Part shown: positions 26,925 through 38,392 of the stretch, piece after piece | Layout of the letters: the number at the start of each line of letters is the position of its first letter | Numbering within the stretch: the first letter of the stretch is position 1 | Assembly (NCBI RefSeq): GCF_014898055.3 | Contig: NW_023601754.1 | Span: 50,957,013-51,021,012, forward strand | Length of the DNA stretch: 64,000 nt | Source of the DNA: Talpa occidentalis | Taxonomy: Eukaryota; Chordata; Mammalia; Eulipotyphla; Talpidae | Reading direction: 5' to 3' | Program-made: the position numbers and the translations under genes | Notes under the pieces: model-generated | Told to the model about the DNA's origin: nothing | Database searches by the model: none | The model's input: only the letters and a program-made list of their open reading frames with translations

Positions 26925-27329
26925 CACACGGTGGCGCCAGGCCTGGCAGCCGACCCGGCTCCCCAGGCCGCTGCGCTCCCCCCTTGTCCCGTCCTCCGCG
27001 GCGCGCCTCAGCCCCGTGCGCCCCTCCCCGTCCCGCGCCTTCCCTGCGTGCGTGACCTTGTCCGCAAGCGGCCGCAGCCTGTGCTTTGGCCTTTCCAAGC
27101 CCGCCGGCTCCCTGCGCCGCTGCCCGCCGCAGACGGGGTTGGGGCGGTGCCAAGTCTGTGTCTCAGCCGGGCGCGGACCCGAGCCCCGAGGCACAGCCCC
27201 GAGGCAGGACACCTCTGAGGAGCGGCCCGCGGGGTCCCGGCGGAGGCTCCTGTGGGGTGGCCTGCGGGGCCCCGGCAGGGGAGACCCGAGGGCTCCTGGG
27301 AACGGACCTGTGAGCCCCCAGGGCTCCGC

Positions 27330-27800
27330 GCGGGGCAGGCGGCCTTGACCCCCCGGGAGCCGGCCTTCGGGGTGCAGCCGCAGGGTGGGGGGCTCCCGGA
27401 AGGCCTGAGGCTGCGCCCCCGTCGGCCACCGCTGCCCATGACTCGGGAGCGGCCAGGCTCCCGCCTGTGGAGGACCCCGGGGTGGAGGCGGCGTCTGGCC
27501 CCGGCAGCTGGCCCGGGAGGCCCCGCGGAAGGGAAGCCCCGCGCGCGGGGACTGGGGAGGCCTGGCGAGAGGCCCTACGCGTGCGGCCAGGGCGGCCAGG
27601 CCTCGGCGTCAGGTCCTCCTCGGGCCAGCGCGAGCGCGCACACCGGGGAGAGGCCGTTCACCTGCGGGGCCTGCGGCCAGGCCTTCCGCCCGAGCGCACC
27701 TGGCGCAGCACCTGCGCGCGCACGGGGAGCGGCCCCACGCCTTCGGCCCCAGCTCCTCGCTGGCCACACACCAGAGAGCTCCCGCGGGGTGCACGTCTTG
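27330..27800 (+). pseudogene. Collapsed finger exon of a ZNF135-like gene
   Basis: The frame at 27337-27480 reads QAALTPREPAFGVQ and then PPLPMTRERPGS. This aligns with the linker of human ZNF135 (AFTPVKTPVL ... PHQPMTPERQS). It runs into GERPYACGQGGQ, a finger lacking its second Cys and both His, and then TGERPFTCGACGQAFRPSA. There a one-base frame change is needed to continue as LAQHLRAHGERPHAFGPSSS and LATHQ. Only two or three broken fingers remain, where human ZNF135 has a long array. No functional DNA-binding protein can come from this exon. Confidence 0.72.
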
Positions 27801-27875
27801 GTAGCTGTGACTCGGCCCCGCGCGTGTCCAGACAGACCTGTGCGCGCATGGACTCGGGCCCAGCACACGCCACAG
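27756..27875. repeat. 120-bp inverted repeat, right arm
   Basis: Starts inside the last broken finger (ctcgctggccacacaccag) and ends cagcacacgccacag. Since it includes the finger end, this arm is the likely original and the left arm the copy. Confidence 0.9.
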
Positions 27876-28700
27876 ACACCCCCAGCGGGCTCACAGGGAT
27901 GGGTCAGGAGACATGGAACGCTCGTTCAGCCGTCCCTGGATGCCAGGTCAGTGGGGCGCGGGGGGAGAGGGTGGAACCCCTTCAGCCACACGCGCCCGCT
28001 GACATTACAGCGGAGAACACAGGAGAGGTGGGGCACGTTCTGGGTCTGGGGGTGACCATGCAGGGACTTGCCTCAGTCCCTGCCACAAGGTTTGAGCACC
28101 GGGAGCGGCCAGGGCCACGCCACCCTGCACGCAGGATGGAGAGGAACCCGCAGTGCCTTCCGCGTGAAAGAGCCAAGCGTGGTCTGAATCCACCGTCACT
28201 GCACGTTGGGCTCTGGGGGACGGTCCCTCTGAGGGCGCAAGTTGACTCTGATGTTTGCAGGAACAGCTGCCGGGTGTGGGGGTGCGAGCGCCGTCCTGGG
28301 GGAGTCACCGCCCACGCTGAGTTGTTTCGATGCAGACTGTCCTGATTCGTGTGTGGAGTGTTTGGTGGAGGCACAGGCCACGGTCCCACGGGTGTGAGGG
28401 TCACGTCAAAGCATCAGCGTCTATCCCTAGAGCAACTCGCGCTATCTTGCAATAAATCATTCTTTATATGCACTGGAGTTGGATCCATTTGTTTAGGAGG
28501 CTTGAAACGGAAGCCACTGCTGGGGAGCCTGGCAGGCTCTGGTAGGCGCTCGCTGCTCTGTGCTGCCGCCAGCTCCCCCCAGGACACGCGGTGTCACAAA
28601 TGGGCGTCGCCATGACACAGAAAGAGGAAGATCCTTCCTTGGGTTAAGCTAGACCTGTTTCACAAGGCCTAGCTATTGAGAAATGGGCAAAGGGCATTAA
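27876..28700. other. 3' flank of the ZNF135-like pseudogene
   Basis: No further finger motifs or repeats are recognised. It becomes AT-richer after 28.4 kb. An AATAAA at about 28450 (gcaataaatc) could be the old polyadenylation signal. Confidence 0.4.
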
Positions 28701-28979
28701 CTTTTTTTTTTTAAAGATTGATGTATGCACACAAGAGCTGGGGTACAGGCCAGAGGTTTGAGTGGTGAGAGGATTCACCAGAGACAGACTGGAGAGCAGA
28801 ACAGGCAGACCACCTGAAACACCCGGCTGAGGCGAGCAGCGGGGAGACAGGAGAGGTCTGCCGTACCGTGTGGGTAGCTCCCTCGCCGGGGATGGAACTT
28901 GTGCTGCGGAGGCTGTGGACAGACTCACAGCGCTGCGCTCAACCCGCTGCGCCACCAGGGAGGCCCAAGGGCATTAACT
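28689..28979 (-). repeat. SINE, subfamily B, with target-site duplication
   Basis: The element is at about 28702-28966. The direct repeat 'agggcattaact' flanks it on both sides, showing a clean retrotransposition. Confidence 0.93.
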
Positions 28980-30690
28980 CTTGAACAGCTTTTTCACGCT
29001 GAGGGTTAATGTGCTTTTGCTTCTATATAATTTAACTAGGAGTTTCCCGGTATTTCCTCGATCCCTGAACCCGCCGTGTCCCTGGCCCTCCGGCAGTGAG
29101 GAGCCCCGCCCTTAGACCCCCATGAAAGTTGTCACCTGGTTCTGGTCACCGGCCACCAGTTGGGCTGGGTCGGTGAGTTGAAGCTCTTGATCACAGTAGG
29201 GGTTCCCAGTAGGTGAAAGCGCCTCCTGCTGGGATTCACTTGGTTACTTAAAAGCACTAAGAAAGTGGCAGATCGAGGTGCTCTGGGGGACGTTAGCTGT
29301 TGACTGTCACCTTAATAGTCCCAGCTGAACCGAAGGCGCAGACGAAACTAATGTAATATCCTCCCCCTGGCTCCCCACCATACCCCAAGTTCTGCCGTTT
29401 CAGCGTCACCTAAGAACCCGCTGCCATGTCCTGGGCAGGGGTGGGGCCACCCCCGGATGCCAGGGAAACCACATCTTTGGTTGGGTGTGTCGGCCTCCTA
29501 CCCAATCGGCCAGCGCAGGGGGCTTTTGGGGGTGTCATCCCTTTTCTGGACACTCCAGGCCACCTCCTTAGAAGGAGGCAGCTGTGCAGGCTCAGCGTGT
29601 GCCAGATGGAACGCCTTGGCTCCCGCTGGCTTCAAATGGTCCGGCTAGCAGCCCTGGTTTGTGGGGGGTCTTCTTTCCCCAAGAAACCGTAGGGGGACAG
29701 TATGAGCGGGACAGCAGGGGGCGTGGGGCCGTCGGGAGGCCCTGGGACCATGCTGAGCCCCGGCCCATTTGTGCCTAGAGGCAGCGGGGCCTCGCCTGGG
29801 ATGGGGAGACCTAGCAGAGACCCCAACAGCGCAGCTCAGGTGTCCAGAGTGACCTGCTCGAAAGTGGGGGGGACAGGACCTGGGGAGCCGAGGGATAGGG
29901 TGGCGCTTTCCATCTTATGTGGACTGGGAGACAGTGTCCGAGGGCCTCGCGCCCAGACCCCCGCAGGCTGGTAAGTGGCTTCCCTGGCTCCAGTAACTGG
30001 AGAGGATGTTGGGGCACACCCAGGGCAGCCCAGGCCTTGCAAGTCTCGGTCGGCCCTGCCACGCAGACCTTCTCCTTCCGAACTAGCGTCTCCCACAGAC
30101 CAAGACGTTTATTTATCATCAGAACCCCCTGGGTGCCGCTCCCCAACAGGAGCCCAAATCTTGCGGAGGAGGCGGGTGACAGGACTGACTCCAGCCTTTT
30201 CTTGGAGAACTCTCCAGAAACGCGTTCGTGCTGAAAGCCGTCACTGGTCTGTTCCCTGGCGTGGGCCTGCCAGGCTCAGCAACCTGAAGGCTAGGGTGGC
30301 GGGGGGCATGCTCACTGTCACCCTGTTTCTCCTGCACAGCTCAGGGGCTCTGATCCTGACATTCACTGGCAGGAGAGCGCCACACCCGAGGAAGTCAGGT
30401 CCTGACTGGAAGTTCCCCCTCTAGGGTCATAGCAGTCTCCAGCCCAGGGTGCTTCCCATTAGTTTCCTTTGAGAGACACCCATTAAGAATGACAAGACAC
30501 CCCTCAAACCTCCATAACTTTTCTTTTACTTAAGAACCAGGGACGAAAGACCCAGTATTATGACAGAAGGTGCTCCCATTGCTGGGGATATTCCAAGTTC
30601 TGGGGATGGCAGCTGTGGATGAAGACCAGACACACAAGAACTGTATCTTGGTCATCTCAAATACCTATTTCCTATAAATCACAAAATTAC
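28980..30690. other. Intergenic spacer where ZSCAN18 would be expected
   Basis: No SCAN, KRAB or finger motif is visible on either strand. The sequence from about 29.4 to 30.4 kb is moderately GC-rich, with short open frames that I do not recognise. Confidence 0.5.
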
Positions 30691-30975
30691 AAATAGTAAC
30701 CTTTTTTTTTTTAAGATTTATTTTATGCATACAAGAACTGGGGTACAGGCCAGAGATGCATGGGGTGAGAGGATTCACCAGAGACGTGGAGAACAGAACA
30801 GGCAGACTGACTGAAATACACTGTTGAGGGAGCAGCGGGGAGACAGGAGAGGTCTGCAGCGCCATGTGGGAATCTGGCTTGCTGGGATGGAACCGGCGCT
30901 GCAGAGGCTGTGGACAGCTTCACAGCTCTGCGCTCAACCCGCTGCGCCACCAGGGAGGCCCAAACAGTAACCTTA
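30690..30975 (-). repeat. SINE, subfamily B, with target-site duplication
   Basis: Flanked by 'aaatagtaacctt' and 'aaacagtaacctt'. Confidence 0.92.
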
Positions 30976-31167
30976 TGAATTCCTAGAACTTCAACTAAAA
31001 TCCATCCCAAAGTTCTGGGCAGAACCAAGCTCTGGACCAGAGGCAGAGGTATTTGAAGAGACCGTGGGACAGGAGGGTTGAAGATGAGTGTGAACTGGCT
31101 GTGTAGGGGAATGAGACAGTTGTTCTAATGCCCGGACACTTGTGGAAGCAGCTGCCTCATTCCCCCC

Positions 31168-31435
31168 CCTTTTTTTTTTTTTTAAAGATTTATTTATTTA
31201 TGCAAGCACTGGGTACAGTCAGAAGCACAGGTGGGTGAGAGAATTCACCAGAGCCAGAGCGGGGAGCAGAGCAGGCAGAAGGACCGAAGTACACTGCTGA
31301 GGGGAGCAGCGGGCAGCAGGAGAGGTCTGCGCACCATGTGGGACCCTCGCTGGGGGCCGGGGATCGAACCAGAGCTGCAGAGGCTGCGGGCAGCTTCGCA
31401 GCCCAGCGCCCAACTGCTGTGCCACCAGGGAGGCC
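31168..31435 (-). repeat. SINE, subfamily A
   Basis: Reversed A element, poly(T) start, head ending gggaggccc. Short flanking 'tcattcc' repeats. Confidence 0.92.
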
Positions 31436-31639
31436 CTCTCATTCCCATTTTGAGGTTACTTCCTCCACCCCTTCCCTCTCCTTTCCCTGCCTACTTCTGG
31501 CTTGAGACTCGCAGGAGCAGTTGTGTTACTGAGACTTATAAAGCAAACCAGCATTGTCAGCAAAGACCCTTGGCGCTGTTTAGACACGCATTCAGTCCCA
31601 AATGGTTAAATCCTAAAGCAGTTAAGAAGGGACCCACCA

Positions 31640-31984
31640 AGACCCAACACAAGGGCCTCCCCAGTGGCACAGCGGTTGAGCCCTGGGTTGCGAAGGTGCC
31701 CGCAGACTCTGCAGCGCCGGTTCGATCCCCGGCTGCTCCCCGGCCACCTGAGGAGGGTCCCCCATGGCGTGCAGGCCTCTCCTGCTGCCCGCTGCTCCCC
31801 TCAGCAGTGTCCTTCGGTCCTTCTGCCTGCTCTGCTCCCCGCTCTGGCTCTGGTGAATTCTCTCACCCTCCTGCACTTCTGACTGTACCCAGTGCTTGTA
31901 TAAATAAATAAATAAATCTTTAAAAAAAAAAAAAAAAAACTTGTCAACTAAATGAATGCATGAAAAAAAAAGACCCAACACAAG
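31640..31984 (+). repeat. SINE, subfamily A, with target-site duplication and extra 3' tail
   Basis: The element starts at 31653. The duplication 'agacccaacacaag' lies at both ends. Between the poly(A) and the right duplication there is an extra 'cttgtcaactaaatgaatgc' and a second A-run, suggesting 3' transduction or read-through. Confidence 0.92.
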
Positions 31985-33185
31985 GAAATTTACGCCATGG
32001 GGCCTGGGCTGCTCTGACTCCAGAGACACTTTGGCCGCGAGTCCCCTCACACTTTGTCTGCCGCTGGCTGAACCTGATCTAGTCTTTATGATAAAGCCGG
32101 GTTTCTCCAAAACCACCTCTTTGGGCAGCACCTTATTATTCCTTACCAAATTATTGTAGTGATTTACGTTAAATTACGATGTGGTATTACATTAGTAACG
32201 TCTGATTTATAATCAAGAAATAAATCATACAAAATTCCAGTCTGCTAAGAAAACCATTTATTTTTCCATGATGAGCTTCCAGTCTACATCCAGATGTGTG
32301 CCTTTCTTTACCTGCCTGTAACAACAGCAAAACTGGTTTTGTCTACCTGGTGGTTGCTGCCACATGAGAAACATTTTCAGCTGGAGAACAAGCCCTTTGT
32401 AATTGCGGTTGAACGTGGTTGTATGGCACAACTTAGATGGGCCCTCAACACACAGCAGGGAGGTGTTAACACAAACATAACTCTAATTTTTCATACAAAT
32501 AAAGCAACAAATCGAGTTCCTCGGCAGCAGCCCTTTCCACCTTAGTATGAATCCACTTCAGTCTTTTCTGAAGAGGGAGAACGTCATTTTCACTCACAAG
32601 CAATTTTCCTGTCCCGCTCTCCTCCTGAAGTGAGTCCTCAGCACCTAGGGGACCTGAACACAGAAATACATTCAAAGAGTCAAGTGGAATGTTGTGTGGC
32701 GCCTCGTCAGCTGTCTCTGCTGACACAGAAAAGACAGGAAAGAGCTCCAGCCAAGAGCTGCTCTCACTGACCACGCCTGATCTTAGGCAGCGTTTGCTTC
32801 TGTCCAGTAAGGCGACAGTCCCCACCAAGGGGCTCCTCGCGAGGATTCCTTACTGAACGTGTTCACGGTTCTTGCAGGGACACACTGATGAAGGAGTGAG
32901 TGGGGATCTCCAGAGAAGTTTCTTCTGCCATTCACAGGCTTTAATCCAGTGTATGTGCTACCATGTGAGGCATGGGCTGAAGCCTTTTCCGTATCACCGC
33001 CCCATGTTCTCTCCATGAGCCCCCAAATCCAGAGTTTTATTAGTATGGTTAAGGGGTGTCTCACACTCAGTGTTTTCCGGATAGTCTGGAGAATGCTGTT
33101 CTACCGAGAGGGTAGCTTCCCCCGAGGACATTCCTTCTTAACATAGATCTTGGACAACAAGCAGGCAATGAGTGTGGCCGTTTCA
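31985..33185 (-). other. ZNF329: ZNF329 3' UTR and downstream flank
   Basis: This follows the ZNF329 stop. AATAAA candidates on the minus strand lie near 33033 and 32257. Near 32880-33010 a minus-strand frame has zinc-finger-like spacing (Y-T-G-L-K-P, then R-N-F-S, then L-L-H-Q) without the Cys residues, possibly decayed fingers. Confidence 0.5.
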
Positions 33186-34778
33186 TTAAGTTTCCGTGGG
33201 TTGCTCTCCAGGGTGTGTCCTCTGATGTCGGATGAGGGACGAGCTCCTTCGGAATGTCTTCCCGCACTGAGGACATCGGCTGGGGCCCTCCCTGCTGTGA
33301 AGTCTCTGATGTACCGCAAGGTGAGAGTTCTGCTTGAAGGACTTCCCACACTCTGGACACTGGTACGGGGTCTCTTTAGTGTGAATCCGCTGGTGCTTGC
33401 TCAGACAGGAGCTGTCCCTGAAAGCTTTGCCGCACTGATTACACTCATAGGGCTTCTCACCAGTATGAGTTCTCTGGTGTCGGATGAGGCCAGCAATGTT
33501 CCGGAAAAGCTTCTGACACTGGTTACAGCCATAGGGTTTCTCGCCAGTATGAATTCTCTGGTGCCTGATGAGGTAAGCACTCTCAATGAAGGTCTTCCCA
33601 CACTCTTTACATTCGTAGGGCTTCTCTCCAGAATGGATTTTCTGATGCACGATAAGGTGAGAATTACGGTTGAAGGACTTACCACACTCCACACATTCAA
33701 AGGGCTTTTCTCCAGTGTGAGTCCTCTCGTGCTGGGTGAGGTAGGAGCCATCTCGGAAGGCCTTCCCACATTTGCTACATTCGTAGGGTTTCTCTCCAGT
33801 ATGGATTCTGATGTGCACGGTGAGATGGGAGATATCCGTGAAAGGCTTCCCACACTCATTACACCTATATGGTTTTTCCCCTGTGTGAGTTCTTTGATGC
33901 AAGATCAAGGATGAATTTCGGTTGAAAGTTTTTCCACATTCAAGACATTCGTAAGGTTTCTCCCCGGTGTGAATTCTCTGGTGCTGTGTCAGAGCAGAAC
34001 CATCACTGAAGGCTTTCCCACATTTACTGCATTTATAGGGCTTCTCCCCTGTATGAATTCTTTGATGCACTATCAGGTTGTAGTTCTTGGAGAAGGATTT
34101 TCCACACTCGTTACAAGTATAAGGTTTCTCTCCGGTGTGAGTTCGGTGATGCAGCACTAGAGAAGCGTTCCGTTTGAAGCACTTGTCACATTCAGTACAT
34201 TTGTACAGTTTCTCTCCAGGGTGATTCCTTCTGTTTTCATTAAGAGATGAACTAAGGGGAAAGAAGTTCCTAAAGTCCTTACCTTCATACAGTTTCTTCC
34301 CTCTCTTCATTACTTTTTGTTCACCAAGAGGAGTAAAATGGTTGAAAGAGTTAACATTTTCAGCGTATTTATAGGATTTCTCGCTCGTTTGATTTCTCCC
34401 AAGTTGGATAACTTCCAAGGAATGGTTGAAGTCACCGTCACTGCTTTTTTTAGCTGCACAAGTTTTCTGCATAGTTGGGGCACTATCCAGACCTGTGACG
34501 TCTGAGTCATACATATGGAAACCATTTGTTGTAGGAATTCTCCGAGCTGGTAAAAGGCCTGAGCTTGCACTGAAAGGTTCCCCCAATCCAGGATAGTCAC
34601 AAATGGCTTCCCGAGTTTCTGGCTTCTCCTGAGTTAAAACTGATTTCCTCAAACGTCCCTCCTGGTCCTTGCAGTCCCAGCTGTCACCTGGAGTGGAAAA
34701 GTGGGGACCTTCCTTCATCAATTCTTCCATGTCCTTGTCACAGGATCTCTCTTCCTCAGGGATATTCTGAGCTGTCAT
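33186..34778 (-). CDS. ZNF329: ZNF329, C2H2 zinc-finger protein (12 fingers)
   Basis: The exon encodes 530 residues from ATG 34778-34776. The N-terminal third has no KRAB or SCAN domain and contains [25 protein letters not shown] and [20 protein letters not shown]. Then come 12 consecutive C2H2 fingers, from [10 protein letters not shown] to [10 protein letters not shown], with TGEKP-type linkers. It ends HPGEQPTET. Finger number, order and nearly every residue match human ZNF329, a nuclear DNA-binding protein of poorly known function. The open frame extends 33 codons upstream into the intron, but an acceptor (CTTTTAG) sits at 34800-34799, so the Met in RLKMTAQ is the supported start. The human start, as I recall it, is four codons earlier (MRLKM); here that codon is TCC. 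Confidence 0.95.
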   Translation of the reverse strand: MTAQNIPEEERSCDKDMEELMKEGPHFSTPGDSWDCKDQEGRLRKSVLTQEKPETREAICDYPGLGEPFSASSGLLPARRIPTTNGFHMYDSDVTGLDSAPTMQKTCAAKKSSDGDFNHSLEVIQLGRNQTSEKSYKYAENVNSFNHFTPLGEQKVMKRGKKLYEGKDFRNFFPLSSSLNENRRNHPGEKLYKCTECDKCFKRNASLVLHHRTHTGEKPYTCNECGKSFSKNYNLIVHQRIHTGEKPYKCSKCGKAFSDGSALTQHQRIHTGEKPYECLECGKTFNRNSSLILHQRTHTGEKPYRCNECGKPFTDISHLTVHIRIHTGEKPYECSKCGKAFRDGSYLTQHERTHTGEKPFECVECGKSFNRNSHLIVHQKIHSGEKPYECKECGKTFIESAYLIRHQRIHTGEKPYGCNQCQKLFRNIAGLIRHQRTHTGEKPYECNQCGKAFRDSSCLSKHQRIHTKETPYQCPECGKSFKQNSHLAVHQRLHSREGPSRCPQCGKTFRRSSSLIRHQRTHPGEQPTET

Positions 34779-34798
34779 TTTCAACCTGGAGTCCCAGG
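34779..34798 (-). other. ZNF329: ZNF329 5' UTR part of the coding exon
   Basis: Twenty bases lie between the acceptor AG (34800-34799) and the start codon. Two bases plus TGG GAC TCC AGG TTG AAA are open in the coding frame, the phase-1 start typical of finger exons that follow KRAB exons. Confidence 0.8.
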
Positions 34799-36270
34799 CT
34801 AAAAGAAGAAAACAAATACAGACTGAAGTACAAGTTATATCTGTAAGAGGAATGAAAAATAATGAGAGGCAAGGCATGTGGGTGCGTTATTTTCTCTTTC
34901 AAATTCACACCCACAAGAGGAGGTAAATTGAGTCAGGATGGAGCCAAGAACAAATTCAAAGAGAGTCCACATACCACTGTCATCCTTCTATTGGAGGCAG
35001 GAGGCACAGAATCGGGTAAATTTCACCAAAAGGATTAGTCTGAGACGGGGGAGACCAGAGGCCAGGTGTTAGGGCTCACACTGAAACAGCTTGTTGGCCA
35101 CTGCTATTCCAGCGTGAGCCACCCCAACACCCACTGGCCACGCCAACAGTCAGCACAAGGTCCAAATCCTGGCTCCGCACTGCTTACAGTGGCGGTGACT
35201 GAGCAGGTCTCACCTCAGCTTTGTGGTCAGAGTTCTGTCTTCTTGGGTGGGATGCTATACAGTCTTGGCGAGTGGGCAGTTCTGGGAGTCCTGGAACTGT
35301 CAGTGACCACTGTGCAGGGCCATTGGGAGAATTAAAGTTATCTGAGTTTAGCTCTGAGCTAGGGCCACTGAAGCTGGTATATTTACCTTTGCAGAGCTGC
35401 TTTCAACCACCCTCTGACCCCTTGGTTTCATGATGGCACAATAACTGACTCTCCCTATTTGATTTAGGTGAAATGAGACTCATATCAGAATATATACTTT
35501 CTAAATTCCAGGTGGAAAAAGACCTCAGTATACAAAGCAAAGTTTAAACTACGTAGTTTTCATCAACAGGCTGAACCAGCAAAAACCACACGGGCAAGGA
35601 TTACTGCATTTGACATCAAAAATAAAATTTCCACACAAGATACAGTAAGATGCAAATAAGTGGCAGATGGAAAGATAAAATAGAAGACAGACAATAATAA
35701 AACATAAGACAGACAAAGGCTCTACAAAGTATTTTTACAGGACAGCACAAAAAATAAAAAGGCGGGGAAAGGATACAAAGAACTTCTCCATACGAGACAG
35801 CAGAAATGTCCTGAAAACATGAGCACCTGCCATTCTCACCACCATTCAGGCATCACAAAATACAACTGGGTGTGAAAACAGAAAGCCTGGGCAGGCTGTG
35901 CAGGAAGATAGTGGATGGCGTGCAGCAGCGGCCGGTCAGCTCAGCAGGGCCCTGTGGTAGGCGCCGTCACAATATACAGGAGACACATCCCAGGCCTCAG
36001 CAATTTCTCTGCAGCCTCACAGTTCAGAGGGCGTGCGGCCCAAGCACACACGAACATCCACCCACGCCTAAGGAGACTGTCTTCAAGGCCAGCAAGGAGA
36101 GCACAGATAAGGGAATGAAAAGCAATGGAAGGTTCTGAGAAGAAATGCTGACTGTATTTAAGGGTGTTTAAGCAGCTGGGTCAACACAGAATGATCGAGC
36201 CTTAGATGTCATTGTGTGGAAGTGGAAAAATCCAGATGTAAGAGGCAAAATACAGAAAATCAGGTCAAAT

Positions 36271-36330
36271 GGTGTCATCAAGGCCCACGGTGTCATCAAG
36301 GCCCACTGTGTCATAAAGACACCGTGTCAC
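36271..36330. repeat. 18-bp tandem repeat, about 3 units
   Basis: Two exact copies of ggtgtcatcaaggcccac and a third diverged one (tgtgtcataaagacaccg). Confidence 0.85.
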
Positions 36331-36500
36331 AGGCGGTTTTAAAATGTGCTTGTAACAGACCTAAAGTAAAAGGATATAGGAGATAAAAGCAAAGAGGAGG
36401 GAACAAAAGCTAACAAAACAGAGACTTAATGGCTCTTCGATAACCAATGATAAACTTCAGATATGATAATAGCAATAAAATACTGGCACAAATTTCTACA

Positions 36501-36758
36501 TTTTTTAAAGATTTTATTTATTTTTGGGTAGAAGAACTAGGGTACAGGCCAGAGGTGCGGGGGGTAAGAGGACTCACCAGAGAAAGAGTGGGGGGCAGAA
36601 CAGGTGGATCCACTGAAATACACTGCTGAGGGGAGCAGCAGGGAGACAGGAGGGGTCTGCTGCATCCTGTGGGCCAGCTCCCTGGCGAGGGATCGAACTC
36701 AGGCCATTGCTGTGACAGTGCTGAGGCTTACTTACCCCCCTAGGCCACCAGGGAGATC
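36501..36758 (-). repeat. SINE, subfamily B
   Basis: Reversed, tail 'ttttttaaagattttattta', head diverged (taggccaccagggagatcc). Confidence 0.9.
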
Positions 36759-36813
36759 CAACAGCCTGTCTTTAATATGATTATACATATATTTATTTTA
36801 AATGCTTCAACTT

Positions 36814-37079
36814 TCTTTTTTTAAAAAAAATTTATTTATTTATGTATATTATTATTTATGTATACAAGAGCTGGGGTATAGGCCAGAGATTTGAGTGGTG
36901 AGAGGATTCACCAGAGACACAGTGGGGAGCAGAACAGGCAGATACACTGTTGAGGGGACCAGTGGGTAAGACAGGAGAGGACTGCCACGCCATGTGGGTC
37001 AGCTCCCTGGCCAAGGATTGAACTCAGGCCATAGCCTGATAGCGCTGAGACTCAACCCCTGCGCCAGTAGAGAGGCCCC
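36814..37079 (-). repeat. SINE, subfamily B
   Basis: Reversed full-length copy 55 bp after the previous SINE. Head is 'cgccagtagagaggcccc'. Confidence 0.9.
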
Positions 37080-37106
37080 AGATTTCCACATTAACAGCAA
37101 ATTACA

Positions 37107-37184
37107 ATCCTCTCGCCCTCCCGTGCCTCTGGCCTGTACCCCAGACTTGTATAAAAATAAATAAATCTTTGAAAAAAAAAAAAA
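37107..37184 (+). repeat. SINE 3' end fragment
   Basis: Only the last part is present: 'cctctggcctgtaccccag', then AAATAAATCTTT and poly(A). Strongly 5'-truncated. Confidence 0.85.
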
Positions 37185-37690
37185 GCAGAAATTGAGAAAA
37201 ATTGCATAGAGATAAGGAGGAAAGGACACAATTAGCCTAATCACACAGCTGATAAGGAATCATGTATGTTGGCGCCAAACCCATCACAAAAAGGGGACCA
37301 TTTGCTAACACTGCTCTGTGACCAGGCTGAAGAAAAGACAAAAGGAAGGCTAGACCATGGTCTCGATGGTAATGCAGCCAATTTAAGAATCAGGGACAGC
37401 AAGAAAACCAAATAAAATCTATGAGTTAAGCAAACCACTATTTCTTTGAAAAGAGGAAAATCTATTTCTCAGTAATTCACAGATGAAAGAGAATCTTAGC
37501 CAGAGCAATCAGACAACAAGAAATTTATTTGCAGAGGATATATATAATTACATAGTAAATCCTAATGGAGTCATTTGTCTACACACAGATATTGACTTAT
37601 AATGAAGTGCAAGTATGTTATGAAATGTATGTTAAGATGCAGTGATACTTCGATAAAGTGGTAAGTTAACCAACCAGACCTTTGAGATAT

Positions 37691-38004
37691 CAAAAAGCTG
37701 TCAGAGGGCCTCCCCGGTGGCGCAGCGGTTGAGCGCTGGGTTGTGAAGCTGCCCGCAGCCTCTGCAGCGCTGGTTCGATCCCCGGCTGCTCCCCGGCCAC
37801 CGGAGGAGGGTCCCACATGGCGCGCAGACCTCTCCTGCCGCCCGCTGCTCCCCTCAGCAGTGTCCTTCGGTCCTTCTGCCTGCTCTGCTCCCCGCTCTGG
37901 CTCTGGTGAATTCTCTCACCCTCCCGTGCTTCTGACTGTACCCAGTGCTTGTATAAATAAATTAAAAAATAAATAAATCTTTAAAAAAAAAAAAAGCTGT
38001 CAGA
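37691..38004 (+). repeat. SINE, subfamily A, in L1, with target-site duplication
   Basis: The element starts at 37705. The flanks share 'aaaaagctgtcaga'. Intact A and B boxes. Confidence 0.94.
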
Positions 38005-38131
38005 AACAATAAATGAGCATAGCAGAAAACACAGAAAAATCTGCTGCGTTCCTATTTGCAAATAACAAGTAAAAAGAGAAAGAAATTAAGAAAACAATCC
38101 TCCTTACATCGCATTAAAAAGAATTAAAAAC

Positions 38132-38392
38132 CGGCCTCCCTGGTGGCACAAGGGGTTAGGATGCTACCTATGAAGCTGTCCGCAGCCTCTGCAGTACGAG
38201 TTCGATCCCTGGCCAGGGAGCTACCCACATGGCGCAGCAGACCTCTCCTGTCTCCCCGCTGCTCCCCTCAGCAGTGGATTTCAGTGGATCCACCTGTTCT
38301 GTTTCCCACTCTGTCTCTGGTGAATCCTCTCACCCCCCACACCTCTGACCTGTACCCAAGTTCTTGTATAAATAAATCAATCTTTAAAAAAA
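38132..38392 (+). repeat. SINE, subfamily B, in L1, with target-site duplication
   Basis: Flanks share 'aaaagaattaaaaacc'. The B box reads gttcgatccctgg. Confidence 0.94.

Noticed and set aside
31653..31760. tRNA-like sequence with A and B boxes (also in other SINE copies)
   Set aside because: The Pol III boxes belong to SINE heads. No copy folds into a complete tRNA with a proper 3' acceptor arm, so no tRNA gene is called.
34779..34877. 33-codon N-terminal extension of ZNF329 (MPCLSLFF..)
   Set aside because: It lies upstream of the splice acceptor at 34800-34799, in intron sequence, and has no match to the known protein.
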